DNA of 38,246 nucleotides from Candidatus Didemnitutus sp. (GTDB lineage: Bacteria; Verrucomicrobiota; Verrucomicrobiia; Opitutales; Opitutaceae): assembly GCA_023701285.1 (NCBI GenBank), contig JAMPXH010000032.1:1-38246 (forward strand). Reading direction: 5' to 3'. Of this stretch, positions 18,301 to 24,907 are shown one piece after another. The position numbers were made by a program, and so were the translations under genes. Below the pieces are notes generated by a model. That model had not been told where the DNA came from. It saw nothing but the letters and a program-made list of their open reading frames with translations, and searched no databases. The stretch's first letter is position 1. The number at the start of each line of letters is the position of its first letter.

Positions 18301-19587
18301 GATGGTGCCGTTGATGCACAGCACGCTGAAGGAGTAGTTGTTGATGCGGAGCTGCTCGGTGAGCGTGATGGGGACGTTGATCTTATGCTGGGCCTGCGCG
18401 CCGTTGTAGTCGTTGACGTTGATGGAGGGCAGGCCGGCGAGCACGGGGTCGCCGAAGGTGACGGCGCCGGTGCCGCCGAGCGTGTAGTTGTAGCTCGAGT
18501 CGAAGGTGAGCGAGTTGAGCTGCTGGGTGGAGTTGAGGGCGACGGTCTGCGGGCCGGAGGCGGGCTTGTTGCCGAAGAGGATGTCGGCGTTCACGCCGGG
18601 AAGCGCATCGCCATGCCAGTTGGTGGCCGTAGCCCAGGCGGTGGTGCCGGCGCCGTTGTCCCACTCGTTGGCGGTGGGCTGCCAGGGCGTCATCGAGACC
18701 TGCAGGTTGCGGATCTCGTGGATCTCCGTGGCGCTGCCGGTCGCACCGGTGAAGCCGAGCTTGAAGGTCTCGGGCCGGTCGTAGGTGGAGAGGTCGGCGG
18801 TGAACGCGGTCGTGTAGGTGCCGGAAGCGCCGAACTTCATCTCGACGGTAAGCAGGTTGTTCGCGTCGAGTGTCAGACGGAAGGAGCGATAATCCACGCC
18901 GGTCTGGTCAGGGCGCGTGGTGGAGCTGGGGAAATCCATCTGCTGCGGCAGCGCGGCGCTGGCGGCGATGAAAGCGTAGTTGCTGCTCTCGGGGCCGCGC
19001 ACCGCGATGCGGTTCGGATAGAGCGTGGAGTCGACCGCCGGGCCGGGACCGGCGATGCCGCCGACGCGGCCTTCGTTGTTGTTCGAGTAGTTGCCCCAGT
19101 TGTCGAAGGCGAAGCCGAGGTAGCCTCCGGTGATGCCATCGATGTTGGTCTTCTGCGCGTAGCCCATCGATCCGCCGTAGGCTCCGGCCGCGAAGCTCTG
19201 GGCGCTGACGTTGCCGTCGATCAGGAAAAAGGTGATGCCGTCCGCGCCCGAGCCGTTGTAGAACGCATACTCCATCTCGATCTGGATCTGCGCATTGACG
19301 GAGAAGATCGCGTCGTCGAGCAGCGCGTAGGTCGACTGGTTGGTCAGATTTTCCGTGAGCCGCAGCCAACCCTGGCCATCGGGATCGATGTTCTGCGCGG
19401 CGGTCAGATAAGGGATGGTCGAGCCGTTGCTGCCGCCGAAGACCCACCCGCCCGCCGTCGAACCTTTGAAGTCGGTGGAGAACGTGATTTGCGCCTGCGC
19501 CCGCACTCCCGCCAACAAGGCCAACGCCAGCACCACCGCCATCAGGGCGGAGCGGCAGCAGCAGCGGGGGATAATTGTTTGGGCCAT
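15358..19587 (-). CDS. L-type lectin-headed autotransporter-repeat PEP-CTERM exoprotein
   Basis: This protein has 1,409 residues. The start is ATG at 19587, giving a signal peptide (core LMAVVLALALLAGVRAQAQ, cleavage near residue 33). Residues about 33-289 resemble a bacterial L-type (legume-like) lectin domain. DGITFFL near residue 116 and GYLGFAFDNWGNYSN near 145-159 are typical of this fold's core strands and carbohydrate/metal-binding loop. From about residue 297 (NEWDNGAG...NW) the protein becomes beta-strand repeats of the GxGTLTLSG...NTYxGxTT type, with two similar blocks containing WTGDGGFSASG. A pre-tail domain (IRNWIEFTDFLL, GQIQFEGYG) leads to VPEPSTYGAMLIGAG, a hydrophobic helix and a Lys/Arg end. 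That tail is identical to the one at 9048-15221 through FGWKRR. The likely role is an exported, envelope-anchored sugar-binding surface protein. The carbohydrate ligand cannot be read from sequence. Confidence 0.92.
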   Translation of the reverse strand: MAQTIIPRCCCRSALMAVVLALALLAGVRAQAQITFSTDFKGSTAGGWVFGGSNGSTIPYLTAAQNIDPDGQGWLRLTENLTNQSTYALLDDAIFSVNAQIQIEMEYAFYNGSGADGITFFLIDGNVSAQSFAAGAYGGSMGYAQKTNIDGITGGYLGFAFDNWGNYSNNNEGRVGGIAGPGPAVDSTLYPNRIAVRGPESSNYAFIAASAALPQQMDFPSSTTRPDQTGVDYRSFRLTLDANNLLTVEMKFGASGTYTTAFTADLSTYDRPETFKLGFTGATGSATEIHEIRNLQVSMTPWQPTANEWDNGAGTTAWATATNWHGDALPGVNADILFGNKPASGPQTVALNSTQQLNSLTFDSSYNYTLGGTGAVTFGDPVLAGLPSINVNDYNGAQAQHKINVPITLTEQLRINNYSFSVLCINGTITTAGKDLTVNGWGAVNFNSDIIGSGNLVKNGDGIVTLNNNNADGATPWTGNVTLNKGLTVVTTDGALGTTAGTTTVNDGATLALRGGFNYATTESVTIKGDGILRGQEGLAGALYNDGGNNTFAGNVTLGANASVGSREGNLTLSGKVSDGAGTFSLTKRGEGVVTLSNTTNDWNGATVIAGGVLRITGGENALAGGFSTSGYSGGNLQLAGGVLEIGVGTTFTRRLGTGSDQVQWTGDGGFSASGADRTVTLTNSTGTANGQLTWNSGSFVPTGNALVLSSDYADANLTLTNAINFGGAQREVRVFDGSAAVDGTLSGNLTNGGLVKTGAGTLNLSGTNTYAGDTEIRAGALRGNISSSSNLVLAGGVRELTGDFTGSLGTGAGQVRWTGDGGFSASGGDRTVLINNSNAAVAWNSANFVADGSALVLGSNSASNTLIWDSGLDLAGGNRTIRVLDGADVEDARLNRAVSNGSLTVAGDGRLDSIVANTLAGTVTVSGAEFRLRTSGTLASVTGITVDQGGTFTMDNGATNNTNRVNNSATVTLDGGTISLLGRTGNNNTSETVGALTLAGGANTVNSQRGDSSGSAQLTFASLTRNAGATVDFTYNASGTLGNTGDNPRIVFTSAPTLTSNVLGYATVNNGAAFAGYASVNNSSPDGIYAVAGTNTTQSSWTTSINAAPTSDQTLTANRTVGSLQLGSGIDVALGSNTLTINSGGLLSNGATGSIISGGTLRTGTGMDDLVTHVYGSGGLTISSVIADNSGARGLTKTGDGTLTLSGASANTYTGVTTVNHGTLVLAKDAGTTAIAGNVAVGDGRGTDALVIAANEQIADTANVTLDGGNHSGEAILRLDGSSSGITETFANLSVSGNAVIDFAGGNPCSPNFLFLDSLSIAADSTLYIRNWIEFTDFLLVKITDLPNLPGILGQIQFEGYGPGSYWQEYDDTYVRITPVPEPSTYGAMLIGAGLLYFGWKRRKRTAV

Positions 19588-19625
19588 CTGGCAGTAGCTA
19601 ACCCCCTTTCGGCCCTGCGTCGCAA

Positions 19626-19648
19626 CCCAAAATTAGGGTATTCACCCC
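19626..19648. promoter_or_regulatory. TAGGGT element upstream of the lectin-headed exoprotein gene
   Basis: CCCAAAATTAGGGTATT at 19626-19642 closely matches CCCAAATATAGGGTGAA at 4526-4542, the site before the first giant gene, and is followed by CACCCC. On the minus strand it reads AATACCCTAATTTTGGG, and the core AATACCCTAA ends 44 nt before the ATG at 19587. The gap between the genes (19588-19671) contains little else. Confidence 0.5.
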
Positions 19649-19671
19649 AGCCGATTGGCGCTTGCTAGCTC

Positions 19672-21153
19672 CTACTGCAAGTATCGGCCACACAAGGCAT
19701 AACTTAAGTCCAAAGCGAAGGGCTGCAGCTGTGGCAGCAGGAATTCCGGCCGCTGCTGGGCCGGGAGGAGGGTAAAAAAGGCCTCCAGCCGCTGGACGCC
19801 GGCTGGGCTGAGCAGATCCAGCGACAGCAAGCGCTCGCGGGCGAACGCGAGTTGCGCCCGATCCTGCGCGGAGCCGGCCGCGCAGAGATAATTGATCCAC
19901 GCCTCCAGCCGCACGGCGGGCTCCGCCTGACTCAGCCGCGGCATCGCCTCCCGCAGCATCACAAGGGCATCGCGGTCCGGGTAACGAATCAGGTGCTGCG
20001 CGACCAGGGATATTTCCGCCAACGAGACCTCACGCTCGGGCGCAAGCAACGCCTCGATGTCGCGCCGCAACGCGTCGCGCTGACCGGCCGCGGCGCGCGC
20101 CGCCAAGCCGAGCCGCACCACGTCGCGCCCGCTGAGGAGGAAGCGCGAGCTGGCGGCCAGCGCCAGCGCCTCGTTCGGCGCGCCGAATTCGATGAACAAC
20201 TCCACGCGTTGCACCCGCAGGTAAGGCAGATCATCGACGGCTCCCGCCGTGCGCAGGTAGTCGCGCGCCCGCTCCGCCGGCAGGCGCCGCACCGCCAGCT
20301 CCAGCTCCAACGCCCGCCGCACCGCGGCATCGATGCCGGCATCCGTCGCGGCCGACTCGAGCGCCGTCCAATCCTGCATCGCCCGGCTGGCGAAGAGGAG
20401 CGCGTGCAACCACGCCGCGGTTTGCGTCGGATCGGACGCGAGCTGGCGGCGCGCCAGCTCCGCGAGGTCCTTGAACCGCGCCCGCGCTAGCAGGCTGCGG
20501 AACCAGACGCGCGCGGTGTCGTTGCGCCGCTCGGGATGCATCTGCATCAATTTGCGATACATCGCATCGGCGGCCTCGGGCACGCCGGCCTGGTAGAATT
20601 GCGCCAGCATCATCGCATAGGCGTAATTCTCCGGCGCGAGCGCATGCGCCATCGCCAGCGCGGCGATCGCCTCCCGCACCCGTCCGGCCTCGTAATGCGC
20701 CTTGGCTTGCTCCGCGAACAGCTGCACGCGCAGGTCCCGGAACTCGCTCCAGCGCGGCGGCCAGAAAATCTGCTTCAGGCTCACGTGATACCCGATGTGC
20801 CGCATCGCCCCGAAGACCGTGAAGCCGGTCAACAGCACCGCCAGCACCACCACCGCGCCGTGCAGGATCAGGAAGCGCCCCCAGAACGGCCGCACCTGCG
20901 CGACGGACGCGCCGCACATCCACACGCCGTCGGCGTTGCGCTGGAGGAGCGGGCACACACGGCGCTGGAAACGCGCCGGATCGTTCCACAGCGCCACCGC
21001 CTCGCAGCCCGTCTTGCCGGGCTCGCCCGAGTCGCTCGGGTTGTGGCACGGGCACTGCCCGCGCCGGCGCCGGAGCACGAACCAGGACTTGCGCGCGTTC
21101 CAATACCAGAGCGCACCCACCGTCCGCATCGCATCGCCCAGCCAAGCCTTCAT
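19672..21153 (-). CDS. membrane-anchored TPR-like protein with Cys-rich N-terminal segment
   Basis: I do not recognise a named family. With the ATG at 21153 the product has 493 residues. A TTG at 21195 in the same frame would add 14 residues, but the ATG is preceded by GAGG and preferred. Residues 1-90 are probably cytoplasmic, Arg-rich (FVLRRRRG) and hold five Cys at about 34, 36, 50, 67 and 80 (CPCHNP, then GC, VCPLL and MCG), suggesting a small metal or redox site. One membrane helix lies at about 94-116 (LHGAVVVLAVLLTGFTVFG). The remaining 370 residues are Ala/Leu/Arg-rich helical repeats of TPR character (AIAALAMAHALAPENYAYA), ending at LCGRYLQ. The topology predicts a periplasmic helical-repeat domain that may scaffold protein contacts. 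It starts 46 bp after the symporter gene's stop and is probably cotranscribed with it. No role in exoprotein export is shown. Confidence 0.78.
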   Translation of the reverse strand: MKAWLGDAMRTVGALWYWNARKSWFVLRRRRGQCPCHNPSDSGEPGKTGCEAVALWNDPARFQRRVCPLLQRNADGVWMCGASVAQVRPFWGRFLILHGAVVVLAVLLTGFTVFGAMRHIGYHVSLKQIFWPPRWSEFRDLRVQLFAEQAKAHYEAGRVREAIAALAMAHALAPENYAYAMMLAQFYQAGVPEAADAMYRKLMQMHPERRNDTARVWFRSLLARARFKDLAELARRQLASDPTQTAAWLHALLFASRAMQDWTALESAATDAGIDAAVRRALELELAVRRLPAERARDYLRTAGAVDDLPYLRVQRVELFIEFGAPNEALALAASSRFLLSGRDVVRLGLAARAAAGQRDALRRDIEALLAPEREVSLAEISLVAQHLIRYPDRDALVMLREAMPRLSQAEPAVRLEAWINYLCAAGSAQDRAQLAFARERLLSLDLLSPAGVQRLEAFFTLLPAQQRPEFLLPQLQPFALDLSYALCGRYLQ

Positions 21154-21199
21154 CAGCCTCAGCAAGGAGCGCGGCCCGGACGGAGCAAGCCGCAATCGT

Positions 21200-22972
21200 T
21201 CAGTGCCCTGCTCCGGCCTGGTGTTCCTGGATGTATTCCTGCTTCAGGCCGAGCGATTCGGGCGCGTGCAGCACGAGCATCTTCATGCGGATGTCGCCGG
21301 GCACCGTGCGCGCGGTGAGTTTCGACACCACGATCATCAACCCGATCGCCAGCGGCACGGTCCAGATCGCCGGCTGCTCGCAGAGGATGCGGAGCAGCGG
21401 GTTCGACTGCCAGAACGCCGCGAGGTCGACCAGCTTCAGGTCACTGAGATTGATGACCGTCGTGCAAGCCAGCGCCGCCAACCCGCCGCCGAGCATGCCC
21501 GTGGCCGCGCCGGCCATCGTCATGCCGCGCCACCACACGCTCATGAACAGGAGCGGGAAATAGCTCGCCGCCGCGATCGCGAAGGCCTGGCCGACCATGA
21601 AGTTGATTTGCAGCTGCTCCACCTGCGTGCCGAGCCCGATGGCGATCGCGCCGATCAGCACAGCCGCGATCTTGAACATCCGCATGCGCTGCGCCGGCGT
21701 GGCGTCGGGCCGCAGGATGCGCCCGTAGACATCGTGCGCCAACGCACCCGTCATCGAGACGAGCAGCCCGCTGAACGTGCTCATGAACGCCGCGAACGCC
21801 CCCGCGCACGTGATGCCGCTCAGGATGCTGCCCCAGATGCCGCCCTGCTCGTTGAGGATGCGCGGCAGCTCGAGCACGACCTTGTCCGTGCCCTTCGCGC
21901 CGACGCCCGCGTAAAGCTCGGGCAGCAGGTTGCGCCCGAGCACGCCGAACACCGGCGGGAACACGTAGAACACGCCGATCAGGATCATCACCCACATCGT
22001 CGTGCGCTTCGCCGCCACGCCGTCCGGATTCGTGTAGAACCGCACCAAGATGTGCGGCAGGCCCGCCGTGCCGCAGACGAGCGCGATGATGAGCGAATAG
22101 GTGTAGAGCAGCGAATACGGCCGCGCCTGCTCGTCGGTCAGGCCGGCGGCCTTGGCCGCCTTCGTCGTCAGCGGGCCGAAGGGCGAGACCCACGGATCGT
22201 CCGCCGGCGCCTTTGCCGTGAGCGGCTTGCGCTCCACGCCGACCTCCTGCACCTGCGCCGCCGGCGCACTCAGCGCGCCGCGGCCGTCGTTGGCGCCCAC
22301 ATGCGCGCCATACCAGCCGTAGACCGACAGCAGCACGAAGATGGGCAGGCTGATCGCGAACATCTTCATCCAATACTGGAACGCCTGCACCAGCGTGATG
22401 CCCTTCATGCCGCCCAGCGCCACGTTCAGCGTGATCACCGCGCCGACGAGCACGACGCCGGCCCAATACGGCATGCCCGGGAAGATGTAGGCGAGCGTCG
22501 TGCCCGCGCCCTTCATCTGCGGCATGGTGTAGAAAAATCCGATGAACAGCACGAAGCACACCGCGATCTTGCGGAAGAGCGGCGAGTCGAACCGGCCCTC
22601 CGCGAAATCCGGGATCGTGTAGGCACCGAAGCGCCGCAGCGGTCCCGCGATGAACAGCAGCAGGAACAGGTAGCCGCACGCGTAGCACACCGGATACCAC
22701 AGCGCGTCGTAGCCGCTCGACATCACCATGCCCGCCACGCCCATGAACGATGCCGCCGACAGATACTCGCCCGAGATCGCCGAGGCGTTCCAGCCCACCG
22801 ACACCGAGCGGCCCGCGACGAAGAAGTCGCTCGCCGTCTTCGAGGTCTTCGCCGAGCGGAAGCCCATCCACACCGTCACCACGACGGTGACGAACGAGAA
22901 CCCGAAGATCCACGGATCGACGCCGCCGAACAATCCGCCGCCGGCCGCGAGGAAGAGAGGGAGCGCGCTCAT
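21200..22972 (-). CDS. actP: sodium:solute symporter, acetate permease (ActP) type
   Basis: This 590-residue inner-membrane transporter belongs to the sodium:solute symporter family and probably takes up acetate or a related short monocarboxylate with Na+. It shares typical ActP segments: SGEYLSAASFMG with SGYDALWYP in the early helices, CGTAGLPHILVRFYT mid-protein and NFMVGQAFAIAAASYFPLL late. About a dozen hydrophobic helices are visible. The start is ATG at 22972 (MSALPLFLAAGG); the frame stays open upstream but that part reads as Arg/Ala-rich shadow sequence. It overlaps the stop of the DUF485 gene by ATGA, the classic yjcH-actP pairing. E. coli ActP has 549 residues; the excess here includes a hydrophilic loop (about VGVERKPLTAKAPADDPW) between helices. 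Substrate assignment within the family is inferred from the partner gene and motifs. Confidence 0.88.
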   Translation of the reverse strand: MSALPLFLAAGGGLFGGVDPWIFGFSFVTVVVTVWMGFRSAKTSKTASDFFVAGRSVSVGWNASAISGEYLSAASFMGVAGMVMSSGYDALWYPVCYACGYLFLLLFIAGPLRRFGAYTIPDFAEGRFDSPLFRKIAVCFVLFIGFFYTMPQMKGAGTTLAYIFPGMPYWAGVVLVGAVITLNVALGGMKGITLVQAFQYWMKMFAISLPIFVLLSVYGWYGAHVGANDGRGALSAPAAQVQEVGVERKPLTAKAPADDPWVSPFGPLTTKAAKAAGLTDEQARPYSLLYTYSLIIALVCGTAGLPHILVRFYTNPDGVAAKRTTMWVMILIGVFYVFPPVFGVLGRNLLPELYAGVGAKGTDKVVLELPRILNEQGGIWGSILSGITCAGAFAAFMSTFSGLLVSMTGALAHDVYGRILRPDATPAQRMRMFKIAAVLIGAIAIGLGTQVEQLQINFMVGQAFAIAAASYFPLLFMSVWWRGMTMAGAATGMLGGGLAALACTTVINLSDLKLVDLAAFWQSNPLLRILCEQPAIWTVPLAIGLMIVVSKLTARTVPGDIRMKMLVLHAPESLGLKQEYIQEHQAGAGH

Positions 22973-23283
22973 TGTTCCGCCCTCCCCTTCCGCACCTGCT
23001 CCGCCTCGTCGTTCTCCAGCCAGATCGAGCGCCGGATGAAATACCACGAGATCGCCCACACCGCCGGGAACGACAGCACGCCCACCAGCAGCCAGCTCAG
23101 CGTGAAGCCGCCCACGCGGGTCGCCATCAGCCCGGGCAGGAAATAGTTGGCGAGCGGCACCCCGAGCAGCATGCCGAGGAAGGCCGCGGCGCAGAGGATG
23201 GAGAGCTTCAATTGCCGGCGCATGAGCGTATGGAGAAACGCTTCGCTGTGCACCGCGTCGTCGTGGGGTATCGGGGCAGGCAT
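22969..23283 (-). CDS. DUF485 membrane protein, symporter partner
   Basis: This 104-residue inner-membrane protein belongs to the DUF485 (YjcH-like) family, which is nearly always encoded directly before an ActP-type symporter. It has an N-terminal amphipathic stretch (LMRRQLKLS), then two hydrophobic helices (ILCAAAFLGMLLGVPLANYFL and LSWLLVGVLSFPAVWAISWYF) and a charged tail (ENDEAEQVRKGRAEQ). The chosen start is ATG at 23283 (MPAPIPHDD); a TTG at 23319 would add 12 Arg-rich residues. Its stop overlaps the symporter start. It is probably an accessory or assembly factor of the transporter; its molecular role is not known. Confidence 0.88.
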   Translation of the reverse strand: MPAPIPHDDAVHSEAFLHTLMRRQLKLSILCAAAFLGMLLGVPLANYFLPGLMATRVGGFTLSWLLVGVLSFPAVWAISWYFIRRSIWLENDEAEQVRKGRAEQ

Positions 23284-23382
23284 TGCGCGCGAGACTGGAA
23301 GCCGTCGCGCGCGTGACAACCTTCATCTTGCCCCACCGCGTCATGCGCCCGGCTTGCTAAAAACTGCTGCGCGCCGGCACCG

Positions 23383-23937
23383 GTGCGCACGACACTTCCA
23401 TTTGCCTCGCGCGCGCTCCGCGCCACGTTGGCCGGCGTGGAATACGTTTACTGGAGCCTCACCATTCTCCTCCTGCTCGGCGGGCTCGTCGGCTCCGTGG
23501 TGCCGCTGCTCCCCGGCACGACGCTCATTTTCGCCGGCGTGCTGCTGCACCGCTGGCTGCTGCCGGAGACGCTGGGCTGGGCGCCGGTGATCTGGATCGG
23601 CGTCATCTGGCTTTTCTCCGTCGTGGCCGATCTCGTCTGCACGCTCGTCGGCACGCGCCTCTTCGGCGGCTCGAAATGGGGCATGACCGGCGCGGGCGGC
23701 GGCGCCCTCGTGGGCATGTTCTTCTCCGTGCCCGCCTTGCTGCTCGCCACCGTGCTCGGCGCGGTGGCGGCGGAGAAGATCGCCGGCCGCCGCAGCAACG
23801 AAGATGCGCTGCGCTCCGGCGTCGGCGCCGCGCTGGGCTTCCTCGCGAGCACCATCGTGCGGCTGGTCTGCGCCTTGGCGATGCTCGCGCTCTTCGCCTA
23901 CGCCGTGCTCACGGTCGCGCCGACCGTGGGGCCGTAG
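23383..23937 (+). CDS. DUF456 family membrane protein
   Basis: This small integral membrane protein of the DUF456 family has up to 184 residues. Its core opens with YVYWSLTILLLLGGLVGSVV, then the conserved PLLPGTTLIFAGVLLH turn between the first helices. A hydrophobic Trp-rich helix follows (GWAPVIWIGVIWLFSVVADL). Next comes GGSKWGMTGAGGGALVGMFF, a Gly-rich segment typical of the family, and two more helices. The function is unknown. The start is unsure: the longest frame begins at GTG 23383, but GTG at 23437 (VEYVYWS) begins at the family's usual first residues and may be the true start. It diverges from the DUF485 gene across about 100 bp. The end overlaps three tandem CCGTAG units. Confidence 0.8.
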   Translation: MRTTLPFASRALRATLAGVEYVYWSLTILLLLGGLVGSVVPLLPGTTLIFAGVLLHRWLLPETLGWAPVIWIGVIWLFSVVADLVCTLVGTRLFGGSKWGMTGAGGGALVGMFFSVPALLLATVLGAVAAEKIAGRRSNEDALRSGVGAALGFLASTIVRLVCALAMLALFAYAVLTVAPTVGP

Positions 23938-23973
23938 CCGTAGCCGTAGCCGCGGCCCGGCGCGCGGGCGGGC

Positions 23974-24747
23974 TCAGAAATCAATCGTCTTGAGCGGCCC
24001 GATCTTCACCTGGAAGCGGTCGTCGTAGGGCGTCACGCGCTTGAAATCGCTGCGGACGGCCTCGATCCGGCCGCCCACCGGCACGAGCAGCACCGAGGCC
24101 GTGGCGCCGGCGGAGATCGCCGCGATCGCCGGCCCGGCGTCCGGCAGCACGCGTTGGAATTCCAGCCGCGCATCGCCGCTCTTCACGCTCACGACACCGA
24201 CGACGCGCAGTTTCTCGCGCAGCTTCACGTCGATGAGCTTCAATCCCTGCGTGGCGCGGTCGACCGTGATAAAGGCCTGGAACTTGTCCGGCGGGAACCG
24301 CGAGCCGTCCTCCAGACGCAGCGGCACTTCGTAAACGAGGTCCGCGCTCGACTGGAACGCCACCACGGCCTGCGGCAGCTCGAGCAGCTCGCCGAGCGAC
24401 TTGCGGTCCTTCTCGCGCTTCGCGCGCTGCTTGCGGAAGCGCTTCTGCTGCGCCTCCGTCGGCTCCTTGTCGTCGGTCGCGAGCAGGGTCCATTGCACGT
24501 CGTAGTGCTGGGAGGGATCGTAGCGCGCCACCCACGAGCGCTCCACCTTGCCGGCGCGGTCGTATTCCACAAAGCGCTGTGTGTAGGCCCAGCGCCCGGC
24601 GTCGCGCGCGAACTGCCGCAACGCCTCCGCCAGCGGCGCCGGGGCGCCGGCCAGCGGATCGGAGGGATTCGAGGCCTCATCGCCGGACTGCGCGCGGCAC
24701 GCCGCGGCGAGCAGGACCCCGAGCAGCACGGAAAGGAGCAAGCGCAT
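23974..24747 (-). CDS. exported hypothetical protein
   Basis: This 257-residue protein has a clear signal peptide (MRLLLSVLLGVLLAAACRAQ). A Cys within the signal region (AAAC) could mark a lipoprotein, but the lipobox is poor and ordinary cleavage after CRA is as likely. The mature part has no motif I can name. It contains a predicted helix (RQFARDAGRWAYTQRFVEYD), a strongly charged segment (QQKRFRKQRAKREKDRKS) and a beta-rich C-terminal half. That half has alternating strands (LKLIDVKLREKLRVVGVVSV) and ends FQVKIGPLKTIDF. The alternation suggests a periplasmic beta-sheet protein. It is convergent with the DUF456 gene and sits downstream of the pckG terminator, so it is probably transcribed separately from pckG. 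Confidence 0.72.
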   Translation of the reverse strand: MRLLLSVLLGVLLAAACRAQSGDEASNPSDPLAGAPAPLAEALRQFARDAGRWAYTQRFVEYDRAGKVERSWVARYDPSQHYDVQWTLLATDDKEPTEAQQKRFRKQRAKREKDRKSLGELLELPQAVVAFQSSADLVYEVPLRLEDGSRFPPDKFQAFITVDRATQGLKLIDVKLREKLRVVGVVSVKSGDARLEFQRVLPDAGPAIAAISAGATASVLLVPVGGRIEAVRSDFKRVTPYDDRFQVKIGPLKTIDF

Positions 24748-24842
24748 GGGGGTGAGACCGTGTGCAGGACAGTCGTTCCCGCAACCGCGCCATGATGAAC
24801 GGTCGCGCGGCGGGCCGCGGCGGCGGTTCCGTCGCAGACAAC

Positions 24843-24870
24843 AAAAAGGCCGCGGAGCATTCCGCGGCCT
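24843..24870 (-). terminator. Rho-independent terminator of pckG
   Basis: On the minus strand a perfect 10-bp stem (AGGCCGCGGA, loop ATGC, TCCGCGGCCT) spanning 24870-24847 runs into TTTTT at 24847-24843. It lies 38 bp after the PEP carboxykinase stop. The remaining bases up to 24747 show no other structure. Confidence 0.92.
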
Positions 24871-24907
24871 CGAAGGGAGTGAGTGGCTGGCGCCGGCGCC
24901 GGTGCGC

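Noticed and set aside
22973-23344. N-terminal extension of the symporter frame
   Set aside because: The extension overlaps the DUF485 gene in another frame and is Arg/Ala-rich; ATG at 22972 fits the ATGA coupling.
23931-23955. Three tandem CCGTAG units at the end of the DUF456 gene
   Set aside because: It is a short microsatellite overlapping the stop codon, too small to support a functional claim.
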